Shown piece by piece: positions 34,597 through 43,642 of a stretch of 64,000 nt of DNA. The position numbers were made by a program, and so were the translations under genes. The DNA lies in NCBI RefSeq assembly GCF_030159255.1, contig NZ_BSCT01000034.1, positions 1 to 64,000 of the forward strand, given 5' to 3'. Source of the DNA: Bradyrhizobium sp. SSBR45G. GTDB lineage: Bacteria > Pseudomonadota > Alphaproteobacteria > Rhizobiales > Xanthobacteraceae. The notes under the pieces were generated by a model. The model was not told where the DNA came from and ran no database searches. It saw only the letters and a list, made by a program, of their open reading frames with translations. Position 1 is the stretch's first letter. Each line of letters begins with the position of its first letter.

Positions 34597-35838
34597 GTGG
34601 TGGACGCCCTCAAAGTACGCAACGCAGCCGACGTGGAGGAGGTGGTTCGTTCCGCGATCGCGAGCGAGCAGCCGCTCGATGTCATCGGCCACGGCTCGAA
34701 GCGCCGGATCGGCCAGCTCACGGCGACCAACGCCGTGCTCGATCTGTCGGCGCTGAACGCGGTCATCGGCTACGAGCCGAACGAGCTCATCATCACGGCG
34801 CAGGCCGGCGCGCCGCTCGGCGACCTCCTGTCGCTGATCGATTCGAAGAGCCAGCAATTCGCGTTCGAGCCGATGGACACCGGGCCGCTGCTCGGAACCA
34901 CGGGGCGCGGCACGCTGGGCGGCATGATCGCGGCCGGGCTCGCGGGGCCGCGGCGCATCCGGGCCGGCGGGGTGCGCGATCATCTGCTCGGGGCGCATGC
35001 CGTCTCCGGCTTCGGCGACAGCTTCAAGACCGGCGGCAAGGTGGTCAAGAACGTCACCGGCTACGATCTCTGCAAGCTGCTGGCGGGCTCCTGGGGCACG
35101 CTGGCGGTCATGACCGAGGCGACCTTGAAGGTGATGCCGCGGCCGGAATCCGAGCGCAGCCTGGTGCTGCGCGGGCTCGATGAGCTCAAGGCGAACCGGG
35201 CGATGACCGCGGCGCTGGGCTCGCCGTTCGACGTCTCCGGCGCCGCTCATCTGCCGGCCTCGTCGTTGCGGCCCGAGGTCGAGGGGCTGAGCCTGATCGG
35301 CTCGCCGCGCGAGGCGGTCACCGTGCTCAGGCTCGAGGGCATCACGGCCTCAGCGGCGCATCGCGCGGCCTCGCTCGCCAGGCAGCTCGCGACGTTCGGC
35401 GCGGTCGAGATCATCGAGGATGACGCCTCGGCCCGGGTGTGGAGCGCGGTCAGGGACGTGCTGCCGTTCGCGGCCAATGGTCCGCTCGGCGCCTGGCCGG
35501 TGTGGCGGATCGTCTGCCCGCCGGTGTCGGGCGCCGCCATCGGGCAGGCGCTGACGCGCCAGACCGGCGGCGAGGCGATCTATGATTGGGGCGGCGGCCT
35601 GATCTGGGCGGCGCTGCCGCCGCAGCCCGACGCCTCCGCGGGCCTCGTGCGCAAGGAGGTCGAGGCGGCCGGCGGCCACGCGATGCTGCTGCGCGCCTGG
35701 GACGAGATGCGGCATGCCGTGGATGTGTTCCAGCCGCAGTCGCCCGGCGTCGCCGCGCTGGAGGAGCGGGTTCGCGTGTCCTTCGACCCCAGGACCATTC
35801 TCAACCGCGGGCGTGTCAGGCGGAGCGTTGCGTCATGA
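34597..35838 (+). CDS. glcE: Glycolate oxidase FAD-binding subunit GlcE
   Basis: A 413-aa subunit with one FAD_binding_4 domain. VIGHGSKRRIG replaces the GlcD PP loop, then PGxxLG-like TAQAGAPLGDLL, LGTTGRGTLGGMIAAGLAGPRRIRAGGVRDHLLG in content and FKTGGKVVKNVTGYDLCKLLAGSWGTLAV, all diagnostic. The start is GTG 34597 (or 34600). It forms the peripheral complex with GlcD and GlcF that oxidises glycolate to glyoxylate. Its stop overlaps the glcF start by four bases. Confidence 0.93.
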   Translation: MVDALKVRNAADVEEVVRSAIASEQPLDVIGHGSKRRIGQLTATNAVLDLSALNAVIGYEPNELIITAQAGAPLGDLLSLIDSKSQQFAFEPMDTGPLLGTTGRGTLGGMIAAGLAGPRRIRAGGVRDHLLGAHAVSGFGDSFKTGGKVVKNVTGYDLCKLLAGSWGTLAVMTEATLKVMPRPESERSLVLRGLDELKANRAMTAALGSPFDVSGAAHLPASSLRPEVEGLSLIGSPREAVTVLRLEGITASAAHRAASLARQLATFGAVEIIEDDASARVWSAVRDVLPFAANGPLGAWPVWRIVCPPVSGAAIGQALTRQTGGEAIYDWGGGLIWAALPPQPDASAGLVRKEVEAAGGHAMLLRAWDEMRHAVDVFQPQSPGVAALEERVRVSFDPRTILNRGRVRRSVAS

Positions 35839-37151
35839 AGACCGAGTTCACCCTGGCGCAGCTGGCCGATCCCGACATCGCGGTCGCCGACAAGATCCTG
35901 CGCGCCTGCGTCCATTGCGGCTTCTGCACCGCGACCTGTCCGACCTATGTGCTGCTCGGCGACGAACTCGACAGCCCGCGCGGCCGCATCTACCTGATCA
36001 AGCAGATGCTGGAGAAGGACCAGGCGCCGACCGCCGATGTGGTCAAGCATATCGACCGCTGCCTGTCGTGCCTCGCCTGCATGACGACCTGTCCGTCCGG
36101 CGTGCACTACATGCACCTCGTCGACCAGGCGCGGGTGCGGATCGAGGAGACCTATCAGCGCCCGCTCAGCGAACGGCTGCTGCGCGCCGTGCTCGGCTAT
36201 GTGCTGCCGCGGCCGCGCGAGTTTCGCATCGCCATGACGCTGGCGCGGCTGGGGCGGCCGTTCAAGGCGCTGCTGCCGGCGTCCTCCGCTGGGCCGTCGC
36301 CGGGCCTGCTGCGGCGGCTCCGGGCGATGCTGGAGCTCGCGCCCGCGGCCGCCCTGCCGCCGCCGGGGCCTGCCGGCGGCAGCGTGTTTCCGGCGCAGGG
36401 CGCGCGCCGCGGCCGCGTGGCGCTGCTGCAGGGCTGCGCGCAGGCAGCGCTGGCGCCGCGCATCAACCAGGCGGCCATCAACGTGCTGACCCGGCACGGC
36501 ATCGAGGTCGTGCTGGTCAGGGACGAGCAATGCTGCGGTGCGCTCACCCATCACATGGGGCAGGACGCCGACGCGCTGGCGCGCGCGCGGGCCAATGTCG
36601 CGGTGTGGACCGCGGAGGCTGCGCGCGGCGGTCTCGATGCCATCCTGGTGACGACGTCGGGCTGCGGCACCGTCATCAAGGACTACGGCCACATGCTGCG
36701 CGAGGACCCGCAATTTGCAGCGTCTGCGGCCAATGTCTCGGCGATGGCCAAGGACATCAGCGAGTATCTCGCCGGCCTCGAACTGAACACCACGGCGGAT
36801 CACGATGACCTCGTCGTCGCCTATCACTCCGCATGCTCGCTGCAACACGGGCAGAAAATCACGAGCACTCCGAAAGAATTGCTTTCCAAGGCCGGCTTCG
36901 TCGTGAAAGATATACCGGAGAGTCATTTGTGTTGCGGTTCGGCGGGGACCTACAACATTCTCCAGCCTGACATCGCGATGAAGCTGCGCGATCGCAAGGT
37001 CGCCAACATCGCGACCGTCAAGCCGAATGTGATCGCGGCAGGCAATATCGGCTGCATGATGCAGATTGCCAGCGGCACCACCATCCCCGTCGTCCACACC
37101 ATTGAGCTTCTCGACTGGGCGACGGGTGGTCCGCGACCAGGACTGAATTGA
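35835..37151 (+). CDS. glcF: Glycolate oxidase iron-sulfur subunit GlcF
   Basis: A 438-aa electron-transfer subunit. Two ferredoxin-type 4Fe-4S motifs are visible, C25-C28-C31-C35 and C76-C79-C82-C86, each ending CP. Two CCG (DUF224) cysteine-rich repeats follow: LLQGCAQ...QCCGAL and YHSACSLQHG...HLCCGSAGTY. ATG 35835 overlaps the glcE stop. It passes electrons from the flavin subunits to membrane quinone. It ends 77 bases before the histone-like gene. Confidence 0.95.
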   Translation: MKTEFTLAQLADPDIAVADKILRACVHCGFCTATCPTYVLLGDELDSPRGRIYLIKQMLEKDQAPTADVVKHIDRCLSCLACMTTCPSGVHYMHLVDQARVRIEETYQRPLSERLLRAVLGYVLPRPREFRIAMTLARLGRPFKALLPASSAGPSPGLLRRLRAMLELAPAAALPPPGPAGGSVFPAQGARRGRVALLQGCAQAALAPRINQAAINVLTRHGIEVVLVRDEQCCGALTHHMGQDADALARARANVAVWTAEAARGGLDAILVTTSGCGTVIKDYGHMLREDPQFAASAANVSAMAKDISEYLAGLELNTTADHDDLVVAYHSACSLQHGQKITSTPKELLSKAGFVVKDIPESHLCCGSAGTYNILQPDIAMKLRDRKVANIATVKPNVIAAGNIGCMMQIASGTTIPVVHTIELLDWATGGPRPGLN

Positions 37152-37228
37152 GAGATGGGCGCGTGCGGACTGCCGGCCCGTCTCCCGCCGGATGATGCGA
37201 TCGTTCGACGGCAACTGGAGGGTTTCTG

Positions 37229-37690
37229 ATGGCGAAGACGACGACGGCCAAGGACAAGACGGCCAAGGACGACAAGAAGGACAAGAGCAAGGTGATGGCG
37301 CAGGCCAAGTCGGCCAAGGGGACGGCGAAGAAGTCTGCCAAGAAGGCTGCGAAGGCCGCCAAGAAGGCGGCGAAGGCTCCTGCCAAGAAGGCCAAGAAGG
37401 CGGCGAAGAAGGCGGCCAAGGCACCTGCGAAGAAGGCTCCTGCGAAAAAGGCATCTGCCAAGAAGGCGCCTGCGAAGAAGGCCGCTGCCAAGAAGGGATC
37501 GGCGAAGGCTCCCGCGAAGAAGGCTGCCAAAGCTCCGGCTGCGCCGAAGAAGGCTGCCAAGAAGCGCGCTGCCAAGAAGGCGGCACCGGTCGAGACCCCC
37601 GAGCTCCACGAGACCGAGACGGCCGGCGAGGCCAGCTGGGCGACGCCGGCGGCAGACGAACATGAGGGTGAGGCCGGCTCCGAGAGCTGA
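37229..37690 (+). CDS. Histone H1-like Lys/Ala/Pro-rich protein
   Basis: A 153-aa protein. Residues about 1-118 are nearly all Lys, Ala and Pro in AAKKAAKAPAKK-type repeats, like the C-terminus of eukaryotic H1, Bordetella BpH1 or Pseudomonas AlgP. The last 35 residues are acidic (ETPELHETET...). GGAGGG precedes the ATG. It should bind DNA or RNA non-specifically through the basic part. Repeat number is expected to vary between strains because the coding DNA is itself repetitive (AAGAAGGC units). Confidence 0.88.
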   Translation: MAKTTTAKDKTAKDDKKDKSKVMAQAKSAKGTAKKSAKKAAKAAKKAAKAPAKKAKKAAKKAAKAPAKKAPAKKASAKKAPAKKAAAKKGSAKAPAKKAAKAPAAPKKAAKKRAAKKAAPVETPELHETETAGEASWATPAADEHEGEAGSES

Positions 37691-37720
37691 GCGTCCGTCG
37701 CCGTTAAACCCGAATCATCA

Positions 37721-37750
37721 CGAGGCCGTGGCGGCGACGCTGCGGCCTCG
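37721..37750 (+). terminator. Probable terminator of the histone-like gene
   Basis: CGAGGCCG and CGGCCTCG arms around a 14-base loop, followed by TTGTCGTT, 30 bases after the stop. Confidence 0.55.
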
Positions 37751-37982
37751 TTGTCGTTGGGATGCGTTGTGTTGGGACGCGTTGTTGCGACCCGGTGCGC
37801 GGCCCGCAATTCTACGGCGGGGCGAATCCGTAGGTTTTTCAGGCTGTTTTCGACCGGCCACGATGTGGAAAAGGCGGCCGGCCTGCGGCTGCATCTGCAC
37901 GGTGGCATGCCCTGGGACACGGATATTTGTTGTTCAAATGCAACAGGCTCTGAGAACCTGCCGCAGAAATGTCAAAACGCTC

Positions 37983-38010
37983 AAAAAGGCGGCAGATGCC
38001 GCGCTTTTTT
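37983..38010 (+). terminator. Terminator-like hairpin upstream of the porin gene
   Basis: AAAAAGGCGGCA-GA-TGCCGCGC followed by six T. It fits a rho-independent terminator and lies in the 438-base gap between the histone-like and porin genes, about 120 bases before the porin start. It could end an upstream small transcript or act as an attenuator. The rest of the gap shows no gene. Confidence 0.6.
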
Positions 38011-38128
38011 GCTTCACCTGCGGCGGCAGCCTGTCACAAATTGCATCCGGATGACGCGGCCGGTCTTATTGCGCCCTGGGGGGCCAAGCTTCGGACCGTT
38101 GCACGACACTAGGGTGATGGGGATCTTC

Positions 38129-39121
38129 ATGAAAAAGTTGGCTTTGTTGGCAACGGCGCTGGCAATGATCTCGGGTTCGGCTTCGGCCGCAGACATGGCG
38201 GTGAAGGCCCTGAAGGCGCCGCCGGCTCCGGCGTTCGATCCCTGGGATGTCGCCTTCGGCGGCGGTATCGTCAGCGACTACGTGTTCCGCGGCGTGACCC
38301 AGTCGAACCACAAGCCGTCGGTCACCGCCTATTTCGAGCCGCGCTACAACGTCAACAAGGACCTGCAGTTCTACGTTGGCGTGTCGGCCGAGAGCATCTC
38401 CTTCACCAACCGCGCTGCGGCTGAGGTCGACATCTACGGCGGTATCCGCCCGACCTTCGGCGCCTTCGCCTTCGACATCGGCGTGTGGGGCTACCTGTAT
38501 CCGGGCGGAACCTGTTTCTACGGCGCTCCGACCGATTTCACCGGCCGCGCCGTGGGTGCAGAATGCGCCGCGAACTTCCTGCTGAACGGCAACACCATGA
38601 AGAAGGACGTCAGCTTCTTCGAGGTGTACGGCAAGGGCACCTACACGGTGAACGACAACTGGGCGTTCGGCGTCACCGAGTTCTATTCGCCGAGCTTCCT
38701 GAACTCCGGCGCCTGGGGCAACTACGCCTCGGTGACCGCCAAGTACACCGCTCCGTCGACCGTGTTCGGTTCGAGCGGCGTCGGCATGTACGTGTCGGGT
38801 GAGTTCGGTCGTCAGTGGTTCGGCAAGACCGACAGCTTCTACGGCACGCCCGCGTTCCCGACCGGCATCCACTACGCCGACTACAACACCTGGAACATCG
38901 GCGTCGGCTTCACCTACAAGGTCTTCACGCTGGATCTGCGCTACTCCGACTCGAACCTGTCGAAGGGTGATTGCAGCGTCTTCACGGGTGCCTTCAACGC
39001 GGCGGCTGGTACCACCACCGTCACCGGCAACAACCCGCTCGGCGCAAGCTCCAACTGGTGCGGCGCCGCCGGTATCGCCAAGCTCTCGTTCGACCTGACC
39101 GCGATGACCAACCTGAAGTAA
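38129..39121 (+). CDS. TorF-family putative porin
   Basis: A 330-aa outer-membrane protein. Signal peptide MKKLALLATALAMISGSASA (cleavage about residue 20). The mature part is made of alternating amphipathic strands with aromatic girdles (VAFGGGIVSDYVFRG, DLQFYVGVSAESI, IYGGIRPTFG, FAFDIGVWGYLYPG), ending in the strand LSFDLTAMTNLK. This is the pattern of the Gcw_chp/TIGR02001 (TorF) group of predicted beta-barrels. ATG 38129 has GGGG six bases upstream; ATG 38117 would add four residues. Two Cys pairs are present. Transported solute unknown. Confidence 0.85.
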   Translation: MKKLALLATALAMISGSASAADMAVKALKAPPAPAFDPWDVAFGGGIVSDYVFRGVTQSNHKPSVTAYFEPRYNVNKDLQFYVGVSAESISFTNRAAAEVDIYGGIRPTFGAFAFDIGVWGYLYPGGTCFYGAPTDFTGRAVGAECAANFLLNGNTMKKDVSFFEVYGKGTYTVNDNWAFGVTEFYSPSFLNSGAWGNYASVTAKYTAPSTVFGSSGVGMYVSGEFGRQWFGKTDSFYGTPAFPTGIHYADYNTWNIGVGFTYKVFTLDLRYSDSNLSKGDCSVFTGAFNAAAGTTTVTGNNPLGASSNWCGAAGIAKLSFDLTAMTNLK

Positions 39122-39152
39122 TCATCGCCTGGGCGGATCGACACTTTCAAGC

Positions 39153-39187
39153 AAGGGCGGCAGAGCAATCTGCCGCCCTTCTGCTTT
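39153..39187 (+). terminator. Terminator of the porin gene
   Basis: AAGGGCGGCAG-AGCAAT-CTGCCGCCCTT, an 11-bp perfect stem, followed by CTGCTTTT, 32 bases after the stop. Confidence 0.85.
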
Positions 39188-39533
39188 TGGATGGGAGGCT
39201 TCCGGGGATTGCCGTTCATTCTCGCCGCTCGGCTGGCAAGCGCCACGGGCCGCCTGATGATAGCGGTGCATGGCCCTCGATTCGCCCCTGCGGGCGCTGG
39301 ACGTGGCGCCAAGCGAACGCTGGGCTGATCGCCGCGCCGAGCTGCGACCAGCCTCTCCGAGTCTTTCAATGGCTGCGCGGAACCGGCTGCCGATGAGCCG
39401 CCGGCTGCTGTGAGCGAGCTGTCCCGAAGCCCGCCAGCGATAGGCCTGCGCCGCCGGCCATCGGCGAGCGGCCGCCCGGGCGGCCGTGAGACAGAGGCAG
39501 GACCATGCCTTCTGTCTTCAGGCGGCCCGCAGG

Positions 39534-39714
39534 GCTATCGCATATGACCAATCTGAGTTTTTCGCGAAACCGTTCTACATCGTCATGCCCGGGCACCGTC
39601 CCGGGCATCCACGTCGTTCTCGGCATCCCGCACGGAGTGGATGGCCGGGACAAGCCCGGCCATGACGATGTGGAGACAGACGAGCGCAACACTTCGATCG
39701 CCAAATGCGATAGC
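39534..39714. mobile_element. MITE-like composite element, copy 1 (181 bp)
   Basis: Terminal inverted repeats GCTATCGCATATG and (C)AAATGCGATAGC bound a segment containing ACCAATCTGAGTTTTTCGCG, a family A palindrome (about 39592-39666) and AGACGAGCGCAACACTTCGA. The same arrangement recurs at 44143-44319. No transposase is encoded. The rest of the gap 39188-39533 shows nothing I can name. Confidence 0.75.
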
Positions 39715-39748
39715 CTGAGGCGGCCCGGGGCGGGTCGTCAGGCCTTCG

Positions 39749-41506
39749 CTACGACTCCGCGCCGCTGGAGGAGACGTCTGCCGGCGCAGCTCGCAGCGAG
39801 AACCGGTCGCCATCCCGGATCAGCTCGACCTTGCGGTCGTGGAAGTCGTGCAGGGTCGAGCGGTGGCCGATCGAGACCACCGTGGTCTGCGGCAGGCGCC
39901 CGGCGATGACCCGATACAGCTTGGCCTCGCTCGGCTCGTCCAGCGACGCCGTGGCCTCGTCGAGGAGCAGATAATCCGGCCGGTGCAGCAGCGCGCGGGC
40001 GATCCCCAGCCGCTGCTGCTCGCCGAGCGACAGCGTCCGGTTCCAGTGTGCGTCCTCCTCAAGCCGGTCGGCGAGCAGCGGCAGGCCCACAGCGACGAGC
40101 GCCTCCTTGACCTGATCGATGCTGAACGCGTCGGCCCCTGCCGGATAGATGATGGCTGCCTTGAGCGGCCCGATCGGGAAATAGGGCCGCTGCGGCAGCA
40201 TCATCAGCTTGGCATGCGCGGGCACGCTGATTGCGCCGCTGCCGAACGGCCAGACGCCGGCGATGGCGCGGAACAGCGTCGACTTGCCGGCGCCGGACGG
40301 CCCGGTCAGCAACGTGCGCTCGTTGCTCCTGATGCTGAAGCCGTCGGCAGCGATCAGCGGCAGGCCGTTCGGCAGCTTCAAGAGCAGCTGGGTGAGATCG
40401 ATGCTGTCGCCGGCATGGCTGACGACGTCGATGGTCTGCGGCTCGCCCGAGAGCTTGGCGGCGCTGTCGATCGACATCTCGAAGCCGTCGAGACGGGCCA
40501 CGGTCGAGCGCCACTCGGCGAGCGTGCGATAGGTGTTCACGAAGAAGGACAGCGCGCGCTGCACGCTCGAGAAGGCCGACGCCGTCTGCATCATGCCGCC
40601 GAGCTGAACCTTCTTGGCGAAATAGGCGGGGGCGACGATGACGTAGGGAAAGATCGTGGCGACCTGCGAATAGCCGCTCGTCACGGCGGTCAGCCGCTTG
40701 GTCCGGCTCATGATCTGATACCAGTTATGCACCACGCGGCCGTACCGGTTCGACAACAGATGCTGCTCGGCCGTCTCACCGCGCAGCACCGCGATCTGCT
40801 CGGAGTTCTCGCGCACGCGCACCAGGTTGAAGCGGAAATCGGCCTCGAAGCGCTGCTGCTCGAAATTGAGGTTGACCAGCGGCGAACCGATCCAATGCGT
40901 CAGCGCGGTGCCGGCGATGGCGTAGAACAAGGCGGCCCAGACCAGATAGCCGGGGATCAAATATTCGGTCCCGAACAGCGTGAGGGGAGCCGCTTCGGAG
41001 AGGCCCCAGAGCACGACGACGAACGAGGCCAGCGTCACGACCGAGCTGAGAAGATTGATCGTGATGAAGAGCGTCTGCTCGACGAACTGCTTCACGTCAT
41101 CGGCAATACGCTGGTCGGGGTTGTCAGCCGCGTCGCCCTTGAGCTGCATGCGATAGTGATTGGCGTTGCCGAGCCAATGACGGAGATAGGTCTCGGTCAT
41201 CCACTGCCGCCAGCGGATCTGCAGCCATTGGTTGAGATAGAGCTGATAGACTGCCAGCACGATGAAGGTCGTCGCGAGCACGACGAAGACGCCGATCTCC
41301 CAGATGAAGCTGTCCCAGTTGTACTCCTGCAGCGCGTTATAGAACCGGGCCTGCCATTGGTTCACCAGCACATCGATCGCGACCAGCGCGAGCTCGATGG
41401 CGATGACGGCGGCGAGCAGGGAACGGCCTGCGACCTTGTCCTCGGAGCGGAAGTAGGGAATGGCGATCCGCCAGACGATGGCGACAAGCGAGCGCAAATT
41501 GTTCAC
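39749..41506 (-). CDS. SbmA/BacA-like ABC exporter (YddA/BclA type)
   Basis: A fused half-ABC transporter of about 585 aa. The membrane part (about 1-330) is of the SbmA/BacA type: VNQWQARFYNALQEYNW, IRWRQWMTETYLRHWL and NPDQRIADDVKQFVEQTL are hallmark segments. The ATPase part has Walker A GPSGAGKST, signature LSLGEQQRLG and Walker B YLLLDEAT. GTG 41506, with AGGAG 10 bases upstream, is preferred; the open frame continues upstream without family-like sequence. In photosynthetic Bradyrhizobium the related BclA imports nodule antimicrobial peptides and is needed for symbiosis; other members (YddA, vitamin B12 uptake proteins) do different jobs. Which one this is cannot be told from the sequence alone. 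Confidence 0.88.
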   Translation of the reverse strand: MNNLRSLVAIVWRIAIPYFRSEDKVAGRSLLAAVIAIELALVAIDVLVNQWQARFYNALQEYNWDSFIWEIGVFVVLATTFIVLAVYQLYLNQWLQIRWRQWMTETYLRHWLGNANHYRMQLKGDAADNPDQRIADDVKQFVEQTLFITINLLSSVVTLASFVVVLWGLSEAAPLTLFGTEYLIPGYLVWAALFYAIAGTALTHWIGSPLVNLNFEQQRFEADFRFNLVRVRENSEQIAVLRGETAEQHLLSNRYGRVVHNWYQIMSRTKRLTAVTSGYSQVATIFPYVIVAPAYFAKKVQLGGMMQTASAFSSVQRALSFFVNTYRTLAEWRSTVARLDGFEMSIDSAAKLSGEPQTIDVVSHAGDSIDLTQLLLKLPNGLPLIAADGFSIRSNERTLLTGPSGAGKSTLFRAIAGVWPFGSGAISVPAHAKLMMLPQRPYFPIGPLKAAIIYPAGADAFSIDQVKEALVAVGLPLLADRLEEDAHWNRTLSLGEQQRLGIARALLHRPDYLLLDEATASLDEPSEAKLYRVIAGRLPQTTVVSIGHRSTLHDFHDRKVELIRDGDRFSLRAAPADVSSSGAES

Positions 41507-41826
41507 AGAGGGGCTGCTCCTGAGAAAAGGGCTTAACAGGCTGAGGTAGAAAGAGAATTCCGCAGACTTGGAGGTCTGTCTAGACGAAAGTCGTAAGAGG
41601 CCCGGCGACCACCGGCTTGTCGGTTGGCTGCGGCAAACCGTAGCATGCTGCATACAAGAGGGACTGCGACCGCCTCCTGATTTCGCGAGAATTTGAGCGG
41701 AGTGGGGCGTTGCCGCTTTTGTGATCTCGGTTTTGCGGCTGACTTGCCCCGGCTTGACCCTGGGCAGGCAGACTTGGTCCGCCCCGCCGGGTCGGGTCCA
41801 ACAACAAGAACGTGGGGGGAGACATC
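41507..41826. other. Divergent promoter region between exporter and permease
   Basis: About 320 bases between divergent genes, expected to hold both promoters. I see no clear operator, terminator or gene. Confidence 0.35.
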
Positions 41827-43494
41827 ATGAGCTGGAATCAAATCTACGACCCGTTGGGAAGCCCGGTGCTGTCGACCTTGGCCGCCGCCGTGCCGGTGGT
41901 GACGCTGCTGGTGCTGATCGCCAGTGGCAAGGTCAAGGCGCATATCGCGGCGATCGTCGCCGTGATCCTGACCAACCTGATCACGATCTTCGTCTTCACG
42001 ATGCCGGCCAACATGTCGCTGCGCGCGACGTTTCTGGGCGTCGTCACCGGCTTCTTCCCGATCGGCTGGATCGTGCTGAACGTCATCTTCCTCTACCAGG
42101 TCACGGTCTCGACCGGCCGCTTCGAGCTGCTGAAGCGGGCGATCGGCGGCGTCACCGAGGACCGCCGCCTGCAGCTGCTGCTGGTCGCGTTCTCGTTCGG
42201 CGCGTTCTTCGAGGGCGCGTCGGGCTTCGGAACACCGGTCGCGATCACCGGCGCCGTCCTGATCGGGCTCGGTTTCTCGCCGCTCGCAGCCTCCGGCCTG
42301 TCGCTGATCGCCAACACCGCGCCGGTCGCCTATGGCGCGCTGGGCACGCCGATCCAGGGCCTCGCCTCGGTCACCGGCATCGATCCCTACATCCTCGGCG
42401 CGATGGTCGGCCGGCAGCTGCCGGTGTTCTCGCTGATCGTGCCGTTCTGGGTGATCTGGGCGTTCGCCGGCTGGAAGGGCATGAAGGATGTCTGGCCGGC
42501 GATCCTGGTCACCGCGGTCTCGTTCGCGGTGCCTCAATTCCTGATCTCGAACTACATCAACCCGTGGATCGTCGACATCGGCGCCTCGCTGATCTCGATG
42601 GGCGCGCTGATCCTGTTCCTGAAGGTCTGGCAACCGAGGCAGCTGTGGCTGTCGCCGGCGCTGCGCGGCCGCGACGAATCGGCGGCCACGATGGCGGCGG
42701 CGAAGCCGCTCGACCGCACGCCGCTGACGCAAGGCGAGCTGTGGGGCGCGCTGCTACCATGGATCATCGTCTGCATCATCATGCTGATCTGGGGCAACGG
42801 CGCCTTCAAGACCTGGGCGAACTCGATCTTCACCTGGAGCTATCCGGTTCCCGAGCTCGACAAGCTGATCAACAAGATGCCGCCGGTGGCGGCGAAGCCG
42901 ACACCTGAAGGCGCGGTGTTCTCGTTCACCTATCTGACCTTCACCGGCACCGGCATGCTGATCGCGGCGATCATCTCCGGCTTCCTGATGGGCGTCGGAC
43001 CGGGCAAGCTGATCGCCGAATATGGCCGCACCATCCGTCTGTGCGCGATCTCTCTGATCACGATCTCGGCGATGCTGGCGATCGGCACGCTGACCCGCCT
43101 CTCCGGCGTCGACGCCACGCTCGGCCTCGCCTTTGCGGCCACCGGCGTGCTCTATCCCTTCTTCGGCACCTTGCTCGGCTGGCTGGGCGTGGCGCTGACG
43201 GGATCGGATACGGCGTCGAACGTGCTGTTCGGCAATCTGCAGAAGATCACCTCCGAGCAGCTCGGCCTGTCGCCGGTGCTGATGGCGGCGGCGAACTCCT
43301 CCGGCGGCGTGATGGGCAAGATGATCGATGCGCAGTCGATCGTGGTCGCCTCGACCGCCACCAACTGGTACGGCCACGAGAGCTCGATCCTGCGCTACGT
43401 GTTCCTGCACTCGATCGTGCTGGCCTGTCTGGTCGGCCTGTTCGTGACGTTGCAGGCCTATGTCTACCCGTTCACGGCCATGGTGCTGAAGTAG
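41827..43494 (+). CDS. lldP: L-lactate/glycolate permease (LldP/GlcA family)
   Basis: A 555-aa inner-membrane transporter of the LctP family with about 13 hydrophobic helices. GAFFEGASGFGTPVAITGA in content, ANTAPVAYGALGTPI and GSDTASNVLFGNLQ are diagnostic. ATG 41827 follows GGGGGAGA. Members import L-lactate, D-lactate and glycolate with protons, so this protein can supply glcDEF, encoded about 5 kb upstream on the same strand. It is not in the same operon. Confidence 0.93.
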   Translation: MSWNQIYDPLGSPVLSTLAAAVPVVTLLVLIASGKVKAHIAAIVAVILTNLITIFVFTMPANMSLRATFLGVVTGFFPIGWIVLNVIFLYQVTVSTGRFELLKRAIGGVTEDRRLQLLLVAFSFGAFFEGASGFGTPVAITGAVLIGLGFSPLAASGLSLIANTAPVAYGALGTPIQGLASVTGIDPYILGAMVGRQLPVFSLIVPFWVIWAFAGWKGMKDVWPAILVTAVSFAVPQFLISNYINPWIVDIGASLISMGALILFLKVWQPRQLWLSPALRGRDESAATMAAAKPLDRTPLTQGELWGALLPWIIVCIIMLIWGNGAFKTWANSIFTWSYPVPELDKLINKMPPVAAKPTPEGAVFSFTYLTFTGTGMLIAAIISGFLMGVGPGKLIAEYGRTIRLCAISLITISAMLAIGTLTRLSGVDATLGLAFAATGVLYPFFGTLLGWLGVALTGSDTASNVLFGNLQKITSEQLGLSPVLMAAANSSGGVMGKMIDAQSIVVASTATNWYGHESSILRYVFLHSIVLACLVGLFVTLQAYVYPFTAMVLK

Positions 43495-43509
43495 CGCCAT
43501 CGGCGAAAC

Positions 43510-43542
43510 AAAACCTCGCGTCGCCCAGGCGATGCGGGGTTT
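43510..43542 (+). terminator. Possible terminator of lldP
   Basis: AAACCTCGCGTCGCC and GGCGATGCGGGGTTT form an imperfect stem around CA, 15 bases after the stop, followed by TTGC. Confidence 0.55.
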
Positions 43543-43642
43543 GCTATGTTTGGGTCACATTTGTGCGGGAGCGGTGCTGGCGACCGCCCGGCCAATCGCC
43601 TAGAAGGCGGGCCCTGCGCGTGATCAACTGTCGAGAGGATAG

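Noticed and set aside
35586..37151. A longer version of glcF starting upstream at 35586
   Set aside because: The first 83 residues are read out of frame through glcE; ATG 35835 overlaps the glcE stop and starts the true family N-terminus.
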